From the NCBI RefSeq assembly GCF_015207375.1, contig NZ_JADEWY010000012.1, positions 1-64,000 on the forward strand: a DNA stretch of 64,000 nucleotides, read 5' to 3'. Shown here piece after piece: positions 33,066 through 43,216 of the stretch (positions are counted from its first letter, which is position 1; each line of letters starts with the position of its first letter). The notes under the pieces were generated by a model. That model did not search any database. It was not told the DNA's origin and saw only the letters and a program-made list of their open reading frames with translations. Made by a program: the position numbers and the translations under genes. Source of the stretch: Coleofasciculus sp. LEGE 07092. Lineage in GTDB: Bacteria; Cyanobacteriota; Cyanobacteriia; Cyanobacteriales; Coleofasciculaceae.

Positions 33066-33522
33066 ACGTCTTCATTCAGTGTTAATTGTTCATTCATCTG
33101 AGTTGATATTGATAGAAAACAGCAAAACTTTTGCAAATTGCCAGAAGGGTGAAGAGAGTTTATCTCTAAATTCTCCCCAACTCTGCTGCTGCTGTACTCT
33201 CCTACTGACAACATCTTAGCTCCTCTAGGTTAGGAGTGGGTTAAATTACGGCAAAAGCAAAGATTTTTGAAATTGTTGGCAGGGGACTTGACAAATAAGA
33301 TTTTTTGTTCAATCCTTACCAAGGGCTTAAAAATAGCACTTAAGTTATGCTCTAGTCGAAGGAGCTTAACTTAAACGAAGCCTTGGGGTGTTTATCTATA
33401 CATTTTTACAAAGTCTTTATAGATTTGTTTACGAACTCTTCATTTGTACTTAAGCAAACACTCCTGTTCCAGCTTCAAACTATTGATATCAGTAATGTAG
33501 TCCGGTAATCAGCGGTCGCCTA
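33066..33522. other. Intergenic region upstream of the cyclase gene
   Basis: 457 bp without a gene. AT-rich runs around 33280-33440 probably hold the cyclase promoter. No RNA family recognised. Confidence 0.4.
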
Positions 33523-35397
33523 ATGCTTTCCCTCTCAATAATGGACGGTTTATCTTGGAGGCAACCCGTATTAGCTCAAGATGTCACCCTGTCTGACAGT
33601 GTGGTAACGATGGTATTTACTGACCTTGTTAGCTCCACCGCAGTCAAAAAATACTTGAATGGTAGTGATATTACTGCCCGGAATCGTCTCTACTTTGACA
33701 ATATCCTCAAGCCGCACCGCCAACGAGTCGAAACCAGTCTAGCCATTTACGGGGGGCGTGTGGTTAAGACAGAGGGCGACGCTTATTTCCTGGTTTTTGC
33801 CAGCGCTGCTCAGGCAGCACAATGGGCTGTAGCACTCCAAATTAGCCACATGACTGACCCCATTGATACTCCACTGGGTCCGTTACAAGTCAAAATTGGG
33901 ATGCACACGGGCAGTCCTCTCCCAGACGGGGATGATTTTATTGGAGAGGAAGTAGACTATGCGGCTCGTGTTTCCTCACAGGCTAGGGGTGGGCAAATTC
34001 TGCTTTCGGAAGTCACAACGGTACTTGTACGCAACGTCGGGCTAGTTGGTTCAAGACTGGTGCGGCGTGGCACTCGCAACTTGAAAGGCATTGGCAAAGT
34101 GCCGCTTTTTGAACTGCTTTACCTTAGTAAAAAGCAACAGCAGCTTCAGAAAACCAGGAAACCACAACGTTTGGGTGTTCAACTGTTGGCAAGTCTTGCT
34201 GGTGCAAGTGTAGCCATTGGTGTTGGTTTATCAGGGATGCTACAACCCTTAGAGATGAAGACGTTTGATCACCTGATGCAAGCGCGTCCTCAAAATGAAG
34301 CGCCCGATCCGCGCTTGCTGTTGATTACCATTACCGAATCAGATGTGCAGGCTCAATCCCCTGAAAAACGGAAAGGTTCGTCTTTATCCAATTCCAAATT
34401 AGATCAACTGCTCAAAACACTGGTACAGTATCAACCGCGAGTGATTGGCATCGACCTTTATCGGGATTTTCCGATCGAGCCCCAGCATCAAGATTTAGCC
34501 AACCGCTTGGGGCAGGACAATCGTCTGATTAGTGTATGCAAGATTGGTGAATCTGAAGAAAAGCCTGGTATTCCACCGCCGCCAGATATTTCATCAGATA
34601 GCGTGGGAGAGCGGGTTGGTTTTAGCGACGTTGCCACCGATTCCGATGGGATTGTACGTCGTCAGTTGTTAGGTTTAGCTCCTCCCGAACAGTCAGTTTG
34701 TCAAACGAGTAATTCTTTGAGTTTAGCGATCGCTCTGCGGTATCTGGAACCGGAAGGCATTACGGCTCAACTGACTGAAACCGATGATTTGCAGATTGGC
34801 AGTGCTGTTTTTCGCACCTTACAAAAGAACAGTGGCGGTTATAACCCTATTGATGCGGGAGGCTACCAGACCTTACTCAACTACCGTGCTACCGGTTCGA
34901 TGGATGCGATCGCTCCTCAATATACCCTTAAAGAGGTGCTTGAGGAAAAGAAGCTCACCCCCGAATTAGTTCGCGATCGCATTATTCTCATTGGTACTGT
35001 TGATGAAACTTTTCAGGACTTTCACGTTACTCCCTATCATCTAGCTGGGCAGTCCAAAACAGCAGGAGTTGTTCTTCAAGCCCATATGATCAGTCAAATT
35101 ATTAGTGCAGCTCAGGATGAACGTCCCTTGTTATGGTGGTGGTCGCAATGGGCGGAATATCTTTGGATCGGCAGTTGGTCTTTAGTTGGATGTATCGTCA
35201 CTTGGCGCTGTCGGTCAATCTTGGTAATGAGTATAGCCGTCGGAGGAACACTATGCATTCTCTATGGGGGCTGTTACTTCATCTTCACTCAGGGAGGTTG
35301 GGTTCCCTTCGTCCCATCAGCCCTAGCGATAGTGGTTACGAGTGGGCTTGTTAGGGTTTATTATTCACATCCAGTCTTAGCCTATTCAATCGCCTAG
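33523..35397 (+). CDS. Membrane adenylate/guanylate cyclase with C-terminal CHASE2 sensor (inverted order)
   Basis: 624 residues. A class III cyclase domain comes first (about 25-205): metal-binding MVFTDLVSST, KTEGDAYFLVF, VKIGMHTG, and VDYAARVSSQARGGQILLSE. One span (about 225-245), a CHASE2 sensory domain outside the membrane (about 250-520), then three C-terminal spans. Usual CHASE2 cyclases have the sensor first and cyclase last, so the order is reversed. The Asn of the transition-state pair (N-x-A-A-R) is Asp here. It is followed by a DUF928 gene, then the CHAT protein, a familiar cyanobacterial neighbourhood. Confidence 0.85.
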   Translation: MLSLSIMDGLSWRQPVLAQDVTLSDSVVTMVFTDLVSSTAVKKYLNGSDITARNRLYFDNILKPHRQRVETSLAIYGGRVVKTEGDAYFLVFASAAQAAQWAVALQISHMTDPIDTPLGPLQVKIGMHTGSPLPDGDDFIGEEVDYAARVSSQARGGQILLSEVTTVLVRNVGLVGSRLVRRGTRNLKGIGKVPLFELLYLSKKQQQLQKTRKPQRLGVQLLASLAGASVAIGVGLSGMLQPLEMKTFDHLMQARPQNEAPDPRLLLITITESDVQAQSPEKRKGSSLSNSKLDQLLKTLVQYQPRVIGIDLYRDFPIEPQHQDLANRLGQDNRLISVCKIGESEEKPGIPPPPDISSDSVGERVGFSDVATDSDGIVRRQLLGLAPPEQSVCQTSNSLSLAIALRYLEPEGITAQLTETDDLQIGSAVFRTLQKNSGGYNPIDAGGYQTLLNYRATGSMDAIAPQYTLKEVLEEKKLTPELVRDRIILIGTVDETFQDFHVTPYHLAGQSKTAGVVLQAHMISQIISAAQDERPLLWWWSQWAEYLWIGSWSLVGCIVTWRCRSILVMSIAVGGTLCILYGGCYFIFTQGGWVPFVPSALAIVVTSGLVRVYYSHPVLAYSIA

Positions 35398-35666
35398 TTT
35401 GGTTTTTTTGCTTGCGGTTTAACCTAATTTTTATTAATTTTAAGTAGTCCGACATCAAGAAACGTAACGTTGCCAAAAAAATAATGAAATCGCCCGAACT
35501 TTCCTCCACTCCCAACCCCAAGGCTTCCCTCATTAGTAACCTTTATTTGTGTCAAGTTGCTGAGTAGAGAAAGCCAAGTTATAATCGATTAAGATTTCGC
35601 GTTTATCCGGATACTGATACTCAGTTTAGTATTAGTTACTATTCCATAATAGACTTGATTTAAGTC

Positions 35667-36479
35667 ATGAAAAGGATATGGTTATCGTTTCAGCAAATAA
35701 AGCGTGCTGTAGCGATCGCATCGGTGCTCAGTGTCTGTATCATTAATCCTATTAACGCTCAACCTCTACCGAATAGAGGGGCTGATAACGTTTCATCGCT
35801 CAGGCAGATTCATTTTAATTCCCCAGACCTCACGGGCAGGGGACGCCCGGGCGATCGCAAAAGTGCAGCCAGTCGCGGTCAATGTCACCTTGGTAACTCC
35901 TCCGAATCGCTGTATGCTTTAATTCCTGATACAAATTTGGGATTAACGGTAGACGGGCATCCAACGTTTTGGTTCTATTTTCCCGACCAAGTTAGTAAAT
36001 TCCACTCCATGAAATTTGCGCTGTGGAGTGAAAAGGGTCAGAAAATTTACGAAACGACCTATCAAGCGGCAACTATTCAACCGGGTGTTGTCAGTATTCC
36101 TGTGCCAGAAACAGCACCCGTGCTAGAACAGAACCAAAACTACAACTGGATTTTGACCGCTTATTGCGAAGACCCACAACAGGCATCTGATCCAACAGAT
36201 CCCCAAAAAGTCCGAGTCAGAGGTTCAATTCAGCGAATTACACCCACTCCAGAACTAGAGCAAGAACTCAAAGCCGCCGTCACACCCCGAGAACAAGCAT
36301 ACCTCTACGCTCAGAAGGGTGTTTGGTTCAATGCCTTAACCATCCTCGGCAATCTTCGCCGTACCGAAACGGGCAATGGAACCCTTGACACTGATTGGAC
36401 TAATTTGTTAAGTGATATTGGTCTCAACGAGATTTCGCAGAAACCGATTGTCGAATGCTGTAGGGCTTCTAGCAACTAA
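35667..36479 (+). CDS. DUF928 family exported protein
   Basis: 270 residues: signal peptide (AVAIASVLSVCIINPINA), then the DUF928 domain (YALIPDTNLGLTVDGHPTFWFYFP, VSIPVPETAPVLEQNQNYNWILTAYCE). DUF928 genes commonly stand beside CHAT/haemagglutinin and CHASE2 genes in cyanobacteria. Periplasmic, role unknown. An in-frame GRGRPGDRKS stretch looks like a small repeat insertion. Confidence 0.85.
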   Translation: MKRIWLSFQQIKRAVAIASVLSVCIINPINAQPLPNRGADNVSSLRQIHFNSPDLTGRGRPGDRKSAASRGQCHLGNSSESLYALIPDTNLGLTVDGHPTFWFYFPDQVSKFHSMKFALWSEKGQKIYETTYQAATIQPGVVSIPVPETAPVLEQNQNYNWILTAYCEDPQQASDPTDPQKVRVRGSIQRITPTPELEQELKAAVTPREQAYLYAQKGVWFNALTILGNLRRTETGNGTLDTDWTNLLSDIGLNEISQKPIVECCRASSN

Positions 36480-36480
36480 A

Positions 36481-36591
36481 TATAGCGTTTCTTTATCTAC
36501 GGAGGTACACCCTCATGAAGGTAGGGAGTAGGGAGTGGGGAGTAGGGAGTAGGGAATAGGACTGTACCTCATCTAAGTGAGAACCGCTATA
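36481..36591. repeat. MITE-like repeat, family B copy with heptamer repeats inside
   Basis: TATAGCGTTTCT...GGAGGTACA at the left and TGTACCTCA...GAACCGCTATA at the right; the interior (36521-36560) is a run of GTAGGGA/GGGGAGT heptamers. It abuts a family A MITE on its right, sharing the TA. Confidence 0.7.
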
Positions 36592-36707
36592 ACCCTCTTC
36601 TGTCAGACTGCGAAAAATGGGGGTCAAACCCTGATTCTTGCGTTAGGTGTAGTTGGCTGTAATGACGGAAATTCGTCAGAATCTCGGAAAGTGACAGAAG
36701 AGGGATA
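36590..36707. repeat. 114-bp MITE, family A copy 2 (inverted)
   Basis: Core 36592-36705, flanked by TA at both sides, and the reverse complement of 32179-32292 with only a few differences. It inserted at, or was joined to, the TA end of a family B element. Confidence 0.85.
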
Positions 36708-37568
36708 AGTAAGTGAGTATTACTATTTGTCGTTGAAGCAAGGCAGAGGGTATAAGGCAGAAGGGAAGAGAAGTTGACACTCTTAAGATTTTTTAACATA
36801 CCTTCATTTACGTCGAATAGCTTAGAATAAGAAGGGGAGCAAGGAAGAGACGTTGACTACCTTGAAGTCCCCTTATTAATATGTCAGCGTGTCGTACATC
36901 GCAACTGAGTTGTATTTATCTGAGTAGCTTCTGAGCCAAAAAGGGTCAGCTTCTCTAAATCTGGCGATTATAACGGCAGTTTCCTGCCAGAAGAAAAGAC
37001 GCAGTGTAAGCGCTCAAGAATTAATCAAGTCCAGGTTCCTGTAAATTTGTCCTAAGAACGAGCGTCTTTTCCACGGGTAAAGAGCTGGCTCTAGCTTTGT
37101 ACAGCCAAGCGGTCGAACCAATCTGGCGTGCCTGTAAGTTATATCTGAGCTATACCTTGTCTATTGCAAGATTAAGAAAAATCCCCAGTTTCCTTCAAAT
37201 GAAAAACAGTGTAAATTAAAGTCGTGTCAACTTACTAAACCAGCTTGGTAAAAATAACCCATCAGTTGGGATGCGATGAAGAGGGAGTGGGGAGTAGTGG
37301 GAAACTTATGGTAAATTTCCGCCGGGTAGTCTAGTCCAATAGCAATAATAAACAATAGGGGGAGTATTCTCAAAACCTTGACGATCACTGAGAGTTGATA
37401 GTATACCACGCCTCCCGCTACTCCGCTCTTGAGCCGATGACCGCTTCATCTGATTAGGATTCGGTGCAGCTACCTACTTAGAAAGTTCTGTTGATAGGGG
37501 TGAAGAACGCTTATCGGTGAAGTTCGCACTATCAATTCCACCCATTTTTCATACAATCGATTACCCCC
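36708..37568. other. Long leader of the TPS-CHAT gene with structured segment
   Basis: About 860 bp. Inverted repeats: GAAAAGACGC (36993-37002) with GCGTCTTTTC (37062-37071), and GGCAG-TTTC-CTGCC at 36975-36988. A heptamer-repeat trace is at 37282-37302. It might contain a small RNA; nothing recognised. Confidence 0.4.
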
Positions 37569-40500
37569 ATGGTTAATGCTGTCGTTAAAGTAACAACTCT
37601 GCTGTTGGCTGCCTTACCCATTTTGGGAGCGCCCAACCTGGCTTTATCAACAAGCCTTTTAAACGATAATACTATAGTTAAAGACGCATTACCCAGTAAT
37701 CATTCGGTAATAGTGGCTCAGTCTATTACTCCTGCTGATGGTACGGGGACGAATGTCACTCTGACGGGCAACGAATTCAATATTGACGGTGGCACGCCTT
37801 CAACGGATGGGGCGAATTTATTCCACAGCTTCTGGGATTTTGATCTTTTAGCCGGTGAAGTTGCCAACTTTTTATCGAATCCCCAGATTCGCAATATCTT
37901 AGGGCGAGTTGTTGGTGGTCAGGCTTCAATTATTGATGGTTTAATTCAGGTAACGGGGGGTCACTCCAATTTATTCTTAATGAATCCAGCCGGGATAGTG
38001 TTTGGCTCGAATGCTAGCTTAAACGTCCCAGCATCCTTTACAGCGACAACCGCCACTGGCATTGGTTTTGCTGGAGATAATTGGTTCAATGCCATTGGTA
38101 CGAGTAACTACCAGAACTTAATAGGTAATCCCACCCAGTTTGCCTTCGATTTAGCTCAACCTGGCACTCTGATTAATGGGGGCAATCTGGCAGTATTGCC
38201 GGGAGAAACTTTAGCCTTACTGGGTGGCAGTGCTATTAATACTGGTCAACTGACGGCACCGGGAGGTACGATCGCTATTGTTGCAGTACCAGGTCAGCAT
38301 CGCCTCCGCATTAGCCAACCGGGACTACTGTTAAGTTTAGAAATTGATTCGCCACGTCAGGTAGATGGTCAGATGGCATCCATTCGCCCTCAAGATTTAC
38401 CACTGCTACTGACGGGTTCGGCACAGACGGTAGAGACGGGACTGAACGTTTCTCCAACGGGTCAAGTACAGCTCAAAGAGTCGGGGATTCATGTAATAGC
38501 AGAGGCAGGTGAGGCAATTGCTTCCGGCACTCTGGATGTTTCTAATTTTTCCGAAAATAGCAATTCCCAATCGGTAAATGTTTTGGGAAACAAAGTCGGA
38601 GTCTTTGACGCCACGATTAACGCTTCTGGAATTAATGGGGGTACAGTGCGGATTGGTGGCGGTTATCAAGGTCAAGATTCCGTGTTTAATGCCTCCCAAA
38701 CCCTAGTCAGTGAAAATTCAAAAATTACTGCTGATGCTTTAACGAATGGGAATGGGGGTCAGATAACGGTTTTTGCAGAGGGAGTGACAGGCTTTTACGG
38801 GGATATTAGCGCCCGTGGTGGAAACCGGGGAGGTGATGGTGGAGTTGTGGAAGTGTCGGGTAAGGAGTTGCTAATTTTTACAGGTTTTGTAGATGCAGGT
38901 GCTTCTGAGGGTAAACCTGGCAGTTTGTTACTCGATCCCAAGGATATCATTATTGGAGACTCCACCTCTCCCTTGGCACAACTCTTTAATCCGAATACCT
39001 CAACAAGCAACCAATTTGGCTATTCAGTAGCAGCGGTGGGGTCGAATGTCGTGGTGGGAGACCCAGGCGACGATACACTAGCATTAAATGCAGGTGCTGC
39101 TTATTTGTTTGATAGCAGTGGGATGTCACTGCAAGAGTTTTTTAGCCCCAATCCTACTGTTAATGGTGGGTTTGGGACAGCGGTAGCTGGGGTGGGGTCG
39201 AATATACTGGTGGGTGCTCCTGGAGATATGGGAACAGGAGCCGCTTACCTGTTTAATACCAGTGGGATGCGACTACAATCCTTTCGCAAGCCTACTCCAG
39301 TAAGCGGCGATCAATTCGGCTTTTCAGTTACTGGGGTGGGGTCGAATGTGCTGGTGGGTGCTCCTGGAGATGACACTGGGGGAATGAATGCGGGTGCTGC
39401 CTATTTGTTTGAGAGCAATGGCAACCCCCTGCAAACCTTCACCAGTCTTAATGCGACAACGAATGGTCAATTTGGCTATTCGGTAGCTGGGGTTGGGTCA
39501 GATATACTTGTCGGTGCCCCAGGAGAGAACATATTTGTGGGTAGCATCATCAGAACAGCGGGTGCTGCCTATTTGTTTGAGAGCAATGGCAACCCATTGC
39601 AAAGGTTCATCAGTCCTAATCCTACGGATGGTGGTAAGTTCGGTAATGCAGTGGCTGGAGTCGGCTCGAATATACTCGTGGGTGCTCCTGGTGACAATTC
39701 TGGACTGGGAACTATCGGTGCTGCTTATCTGTTTAACAGCAGTGGCGAACCGTTGCAAACCTTCGAGAATCCCAATCCTACCAATAGCGGTAAATTTGGG
39801 ACTTCCATCACGGCAGTAGGCTCGAACGTATTAGTGGGTGCCCCTAGCGATAACCCAGGGCAGGAAACGACAGGTGCTGCTTATGTGTTTGATTTAGAGA
39901 GTGGCAACTTACGGCAAACCTTCCCCAACCCTGACACACTCAGCAATTTCGGTAATGCAGTAACTGGAGTGGGAGGGCAGATATTCATAGGAGCGCCTGG
40001 AAATCCTGACGATACAGGAGTTGTCTATGGGTTTGCATCGAGCTTCACCTTTGAAGATAATCCCAACCAACCCGTTACGATTGATGCCAGCACCATTACC
40101 AATATCACTAGGACGGGAACTGATATGGTGCTACAGGCTAATAATGACATTACTGTAGATCGGGCAATTATTACTCAGTCGGGGGGAGTTGGAGGAGGGC
40201 TAACCTTACAAGCAGGTCGGAGTATTTTTGTCAATGCCGATATTGAGACGGCTAACGGTGATTTAACCTTAGTTGGTAATGATACTAATGCGATCGCTCA
40301 ATTTCGTGATCCAGGACAAGCTGAGATTGTTATCTTGCCTGGAGTAACGCTTAATTCAGGCACCGGCGATACAACCATTAGGCTGGATACGGGTGCTGAA
40401 AGTGGGGATATTACTCTAGGCAATATTATTGCCGGAAATCTGATTGTAGAAAACAAGAGTCTGGGGGGTGGTGTAGAAATTCCGGAAATGACAGCGATTA

Positions 40501-43058
40501 ACCTCACGGGAAACGCTGACATTACCACGACGGGGGGTGACATTCTCAGCAGCAGTACTATCACCACGGCTGGCGGTGAGATTCGCTTCAGCAGTCAGGG
40601 TGGCACGATTCAAGTTGATAATGCCTTGACTCTCACAGGTGACACTTTCCTTTCTACAGGTATTGGTGGTGGTGATATTCTCTTCAACAATCAGATTGAT
40701 GGCAACCGCAACCTCAACCTGACGGCTGGAACTGGCAACGTTAGCTTTGGGGGTGCAGTGGGCAGTATCACCCCAATGGGTAACATTATTATTGAAAGTG
40801 CGGGTAATATAACGGCAAATAATGCGATCGCAGCTAATCGCTTCACTCAGACTACATCGGCAACAGGTGCGATTAACTTGGCAGACTTACAAATTTCGGG
40901 TGGGGATGTAAAGCTAAGTACCGCGAACAATCTCACTACGGGTAATATTACGACGGCTAGGGGTGATATTAATCTGACTAGTGAGACGGGAACTGTTAAT
41001 AGTGATGATTTAAATTCCGGTGGTGGCAAAGTAGAGCTGAGGGCTAGTAGTAATCTGACTACGCAGACTATCACCTCGGTTGGTGGGGATATTCAGGTAA
41101 CAAGTCAGACGGGAAGTGTAAATAGCGGTGACTTAGATTCCGGCGGTGGCAAGGTGGGAGTCAGTGCTAATACTAATCTGACTCTGGGTAATGTCACTAC
41201 GGCAGGCGGTGAGATAAACCTCACCAGTCAAACCGGAGAAGTGAGCACTAATAATTTGAATTCCTCGGCGGCAACTGGGGGTGACATCACGGTGAATGCG
41301 GCTATCAGTATTAAGACTGGAGCGATTGATTCTAGTGGTACTGAAGGGGATGGCGGCAATGTCACTCTTGATCCCCTCAATGATATTAGTGTTGCCTCTA
41401 TCAATGCTCAAGGGGGATCTCGTGGTCAAGGTGGTAATGTTGATATTACAACCCAGAGATTTTTCCAATCTACCGATAGTTTTAGCGATCGCAACGGTAC
41501 AGAGGCTAGCATTTCTACCGCTGGCGGTAATGGTGGTGGTGCTATTACCATTCGTCATGATGGCGGTGCCAGGAATATTCCCTTTGTGGTGGGTGATGGG
41601 AGTGAGAATGGGACGGCGGGAGCAATTACGAGTGGGAATTTTACGATTTCTCCCAATCAGTCGTTTCCAGGAAGCTATACGTTGGGTAATATCCGCCTGA
41701 TTACAACTGATCCGAATAGTCCCACGAATCCTAGTCAACCCAACCTATCATTAGGGATTGATTTTAGTAAAGATTTTCAGTCCATCCTAGAATCACTGAC
41801 GGCGACGAAAGACAGTTCTACTACTAATTCCCCAATTATTGACTTTGGTGTGAATGAGGCGGAGCGACGTTTTACCCTGGAATTTCAGAAATATCTGGGG
41901 CTCCAACCCACTCCCATTCTCACCCTAGACGAAATTCGCGATCGCTTGCGCAATATCGAGGCAGCCACTGGCATCAAACCGGCTATCATCTACGCGGTGT
42001 TCGTACCCGAAACCACTGGGAATGAAAAGGAGCTAGAACTGATTTTGGTAACAGCCAATCAAGAGGTGATTCGTAAGCGAGTGCTAGGGGCAAATCAAAC
42101 GGATGTACTGGCTGTTGGACAGGAATTCCGCCAGGAAATTACTGACGGTGGATTGGGTTATTTTGATGCCGCTCAACAACTGTATCAGTGGCTAGTGGCA
42201 CCATTAGAACCGGATTTACAAGCTCAAGGGGTTGATAATCTCGTTTTTATCCTCGATGCTGGTTTGCGATCGCTACCCTTAGCAGCCCTTCATGATGGTA
42301 ACAATTTTCTGGTACAGCGATATAGTGTAGGTCTAATGCCCAGTGTCAGCTTGACAGATACCCGTTATGTCAGTGTCAAGAACCTACCAATTTTGGCAAT
42401 GGGATCATCAGAATTCCCTGACAACCCTGAACTAAACCAATTACCAGCCGCCTCCGTCGAAGTGCCTTTACTTGCTGATACTATTTGGCAAGGTCGAGGA
42501 TTTCTCAATGAGGAGTTCACCCTTGATAATCTGAAGGCACAACGCCAGCAGATAGCATTTGGGCTGGTTCACTTGGCAACCCACGCTGAATTTAAATCGG
42601 GAGAACTCAGCAATTCCTATATCCAGTTATGGGATACGAAAGTGAGATTGGATCAAGTAAGGACTCTGGGTTGGAATAAACCCCCTGTAGAATTGTTAGT
42701 ACTGAGTGCCTGCCGTACTGCCTTAGGTGATCCAGAAGCGGAACTCGGCTTTGGTGGGTTTTCAGCTAAAGCTGGGGTTAAGTCGGTACTCGCTACTTTG
42801 TGGTATGTCGAAGATTGGGGAACTCTGCCGTTGATGGCTGAGTTTTACAACCAGTTGGACGAAGCCCCCATCAAAGCCGAAGCATGGCGACGGGCACAGA
42901 TGGCAATGATTGAAGGGACGGTCAGGTATGAGGACGGTGAGTTAATATTATCGGATAAACAAATAGCTTTGCCACCCACTCTCGAAAATCTCAGTAATCC
43001 TGACCTATCACATCCTTATTATTGGGCGGCATTTACGATGATTGGTAATCCTTGGTAA
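37569..43058 (+). CDS. Giant secreted TPS-domain protein with seven FG-GAP-like repeats and CHAT protease domain
   Basis: 1829 residues. Signal peptide, then a TPS domain (about 50-250; GANLFHSFWDFDL, FLMNPAGIVFGSNASLNV, SFTATTATGI) for export through a TpsB-type outer-membrane porin. Residues about 455-820 contain seven repeats of FGxxVxxVGSNxLVGAPGD...GAAYLF, enough for a complete seven-bladed beta-propeller. A Gly/Thr-rich beta-helix follows (about 830-1380). The C-terminal 400 residues are a CHAT caspase-like domain with His in LVHLATHAEF and Cys in LLVLSACRTALGD. A surface protease is the expected role; substrate unknown. No TpsB gene is in the window. Confidence 0.9.
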   Translation: MVNAVVKVTTLLLAALPILGAPNLALSTSLLNDNTIVKDALPSNHSVIVAQSITPADGTGTNVTLTGNEFNIDGGTPSTDGANLFHSFWDFDLLAGEVANFLSNPQIRNILGRVVGGQASIIDGLIQVTGGHSNLFLMNPAGIVFGSNASLNVPASFTATTATGIGFAGDNWFNAIGTSNYQNLIGNPTQFAFDLAQPGTLINGGNLAVLPGETLALLGGSAINTGQLTAPGGTIAIVAVPGQHRLRISQPGLLLSLEIDSPRQVDGQMASIRPQDLPLLLTGSAQTVETGLNVSPTGQVQLKESGIHVIAEAGEAIASGTLDVSNFSENSNSQSVNVLGNKVGVFDATINASGINGGTVRIGGGYQGQDSVFNASQTLVSENSKITADALTNGNGGQITVFAEGVTGFYGDISARGGNRGGDGGVVEVSGKELLIFTGFVDAGASEGKPGSLLLDPKDIIIGDSTSPLAQLFNPNTSTSNQFGYSVAAVGSNVVVGDPGDDTLALNAGAAYLFDSSGMSLQEFFSPNPTVNGGFGTAVAGVGSNILVGAPGDMGTGAAYLFNTSGMRLQSFRKPTPVSGDQFGFSVTGVGSNVLVGAPGDDTGGMNAGAAYLFESNGNPLQTFTSLNATTNGQFGYSVAGVGSDILVGAPGENIFVGSIIRTAGAAYLFESNGNPLQRFISPNPTDGGKFGNAVAGVGSNILVGAPGDNSGLGTIGAAYLFNSSGEPLQTFENPNPTNSGKFGTSITAVGSNVLVGAPSDNPGQETTGAAYVFDLESGNLRQTFPNPDTLSNFGNAVTGVGGQIFIGAPGNPDDTGVVYGFASSFTFEDNPNQPVTIDASTITNITRTGTDMVLQANNDITVDRAIITQSGGVGGGLTLQAGRSIFVNADIETANGDLTLVGNDTNAIAQFRDPGQAEIVILPGVTLNSGTGDTTIRLDTGAESGDITLGNIIAGNLIVENKSLGGGVEIPEMTAINLTGNADITTTGGDILSSSTITTAGGEIRFSSQGGTIQVDNALTLTGDTFLSTGIGGGDILFNNQIDGNRNLNLTAGTGNVSFGGAVGSITPMGNIIIESAGNITANNAIAANRFTQTTSATGAINLADLQISGGDVKLSTANNLTTGNITTARGDINLTSETGTVNSDDLNSGGGKVELRASSNLTTQTITSVGGDIQVTSQTGSVNSGDLDSGGGKVGVSANTNLTLGNVTTAGGEINLTSQTGEVSTNNLNSSAATGGDITVNAAISIKTGAIDSSGTEGDGGNVTLDPLNDISVASINAQGGSRGQGGNVDITTQRFFQSTDSFSDRNGTEASISTAGGNGGGAITIRHDGGARNIPFVVGDGSENGTAGAITSGNFTISPNQSFPGSYTLGNIRLITTDPNSPTNPSQPNLSLGIDFSKDFQSILESLTATKDSSTTNSPIIDFGVNEAERRFTLEFQKYLGLQPTPILTLDEIRDRLRNIEAATGIKPAIIYAVFVPETTGNEKELELILVTANQEVIRKRVLGANQTDVLAVGQEFRQEITDGGLGYFDAAQQLYQWLVAPLEPDLQAQGVDNLVFILDAGLRSLPLAALHDGNNFLVQRYSVGLMPSVSLTDTRYVSVKNLPILAMGSSEFPDNPELNQLPAASVEVPLLADTIWQGRGFLNEEFTLDNLKAQRQQIAFGLVHLATHAEFKSGELSNSYIQLWDTKVRLDQVRTLGWNKPPVELLVLSACRTALGDPEAELGFGGFSAKAGVKSVLATLWYVEDWGTLPLMAEFYNQLDEAPIKAEAWRRAQMAMIEGTVRYEDGELILSDKQIALPPTLENLSNPDLSHPYYWAAFTMIGNPW

Positions 43059-43216
43059 GGGAGATGGGGAGCTTGCTCTATATTCATATATGTCCTAACC
43101 GTCTTGGCAGTTGCTATAAAAAGAATTAATAAGCTGATCAAAGAAACTAAAAATTTACCTTTCGAGGGAATGGGAGTTTACCTCATGACTATGAGAAACG
43201 CTATATTTCCTTTTCT
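43059..43216. repeat. Intergenic spacer with half family B repeat
   Basis: The right part (about 43169-43206) reads TTTACCTCATGACT then GAGAAACGCTATA, the right end of family B. A matching left end is degraded or absent. Confidence 0.45.

Noticed and set aside
41133-41738. 201-residue leftward frame inside the CHAT gene
   Set aside because: Antisense of a Gly/Thr-rich repeat region; the rightward protein is well supported across the whole length.
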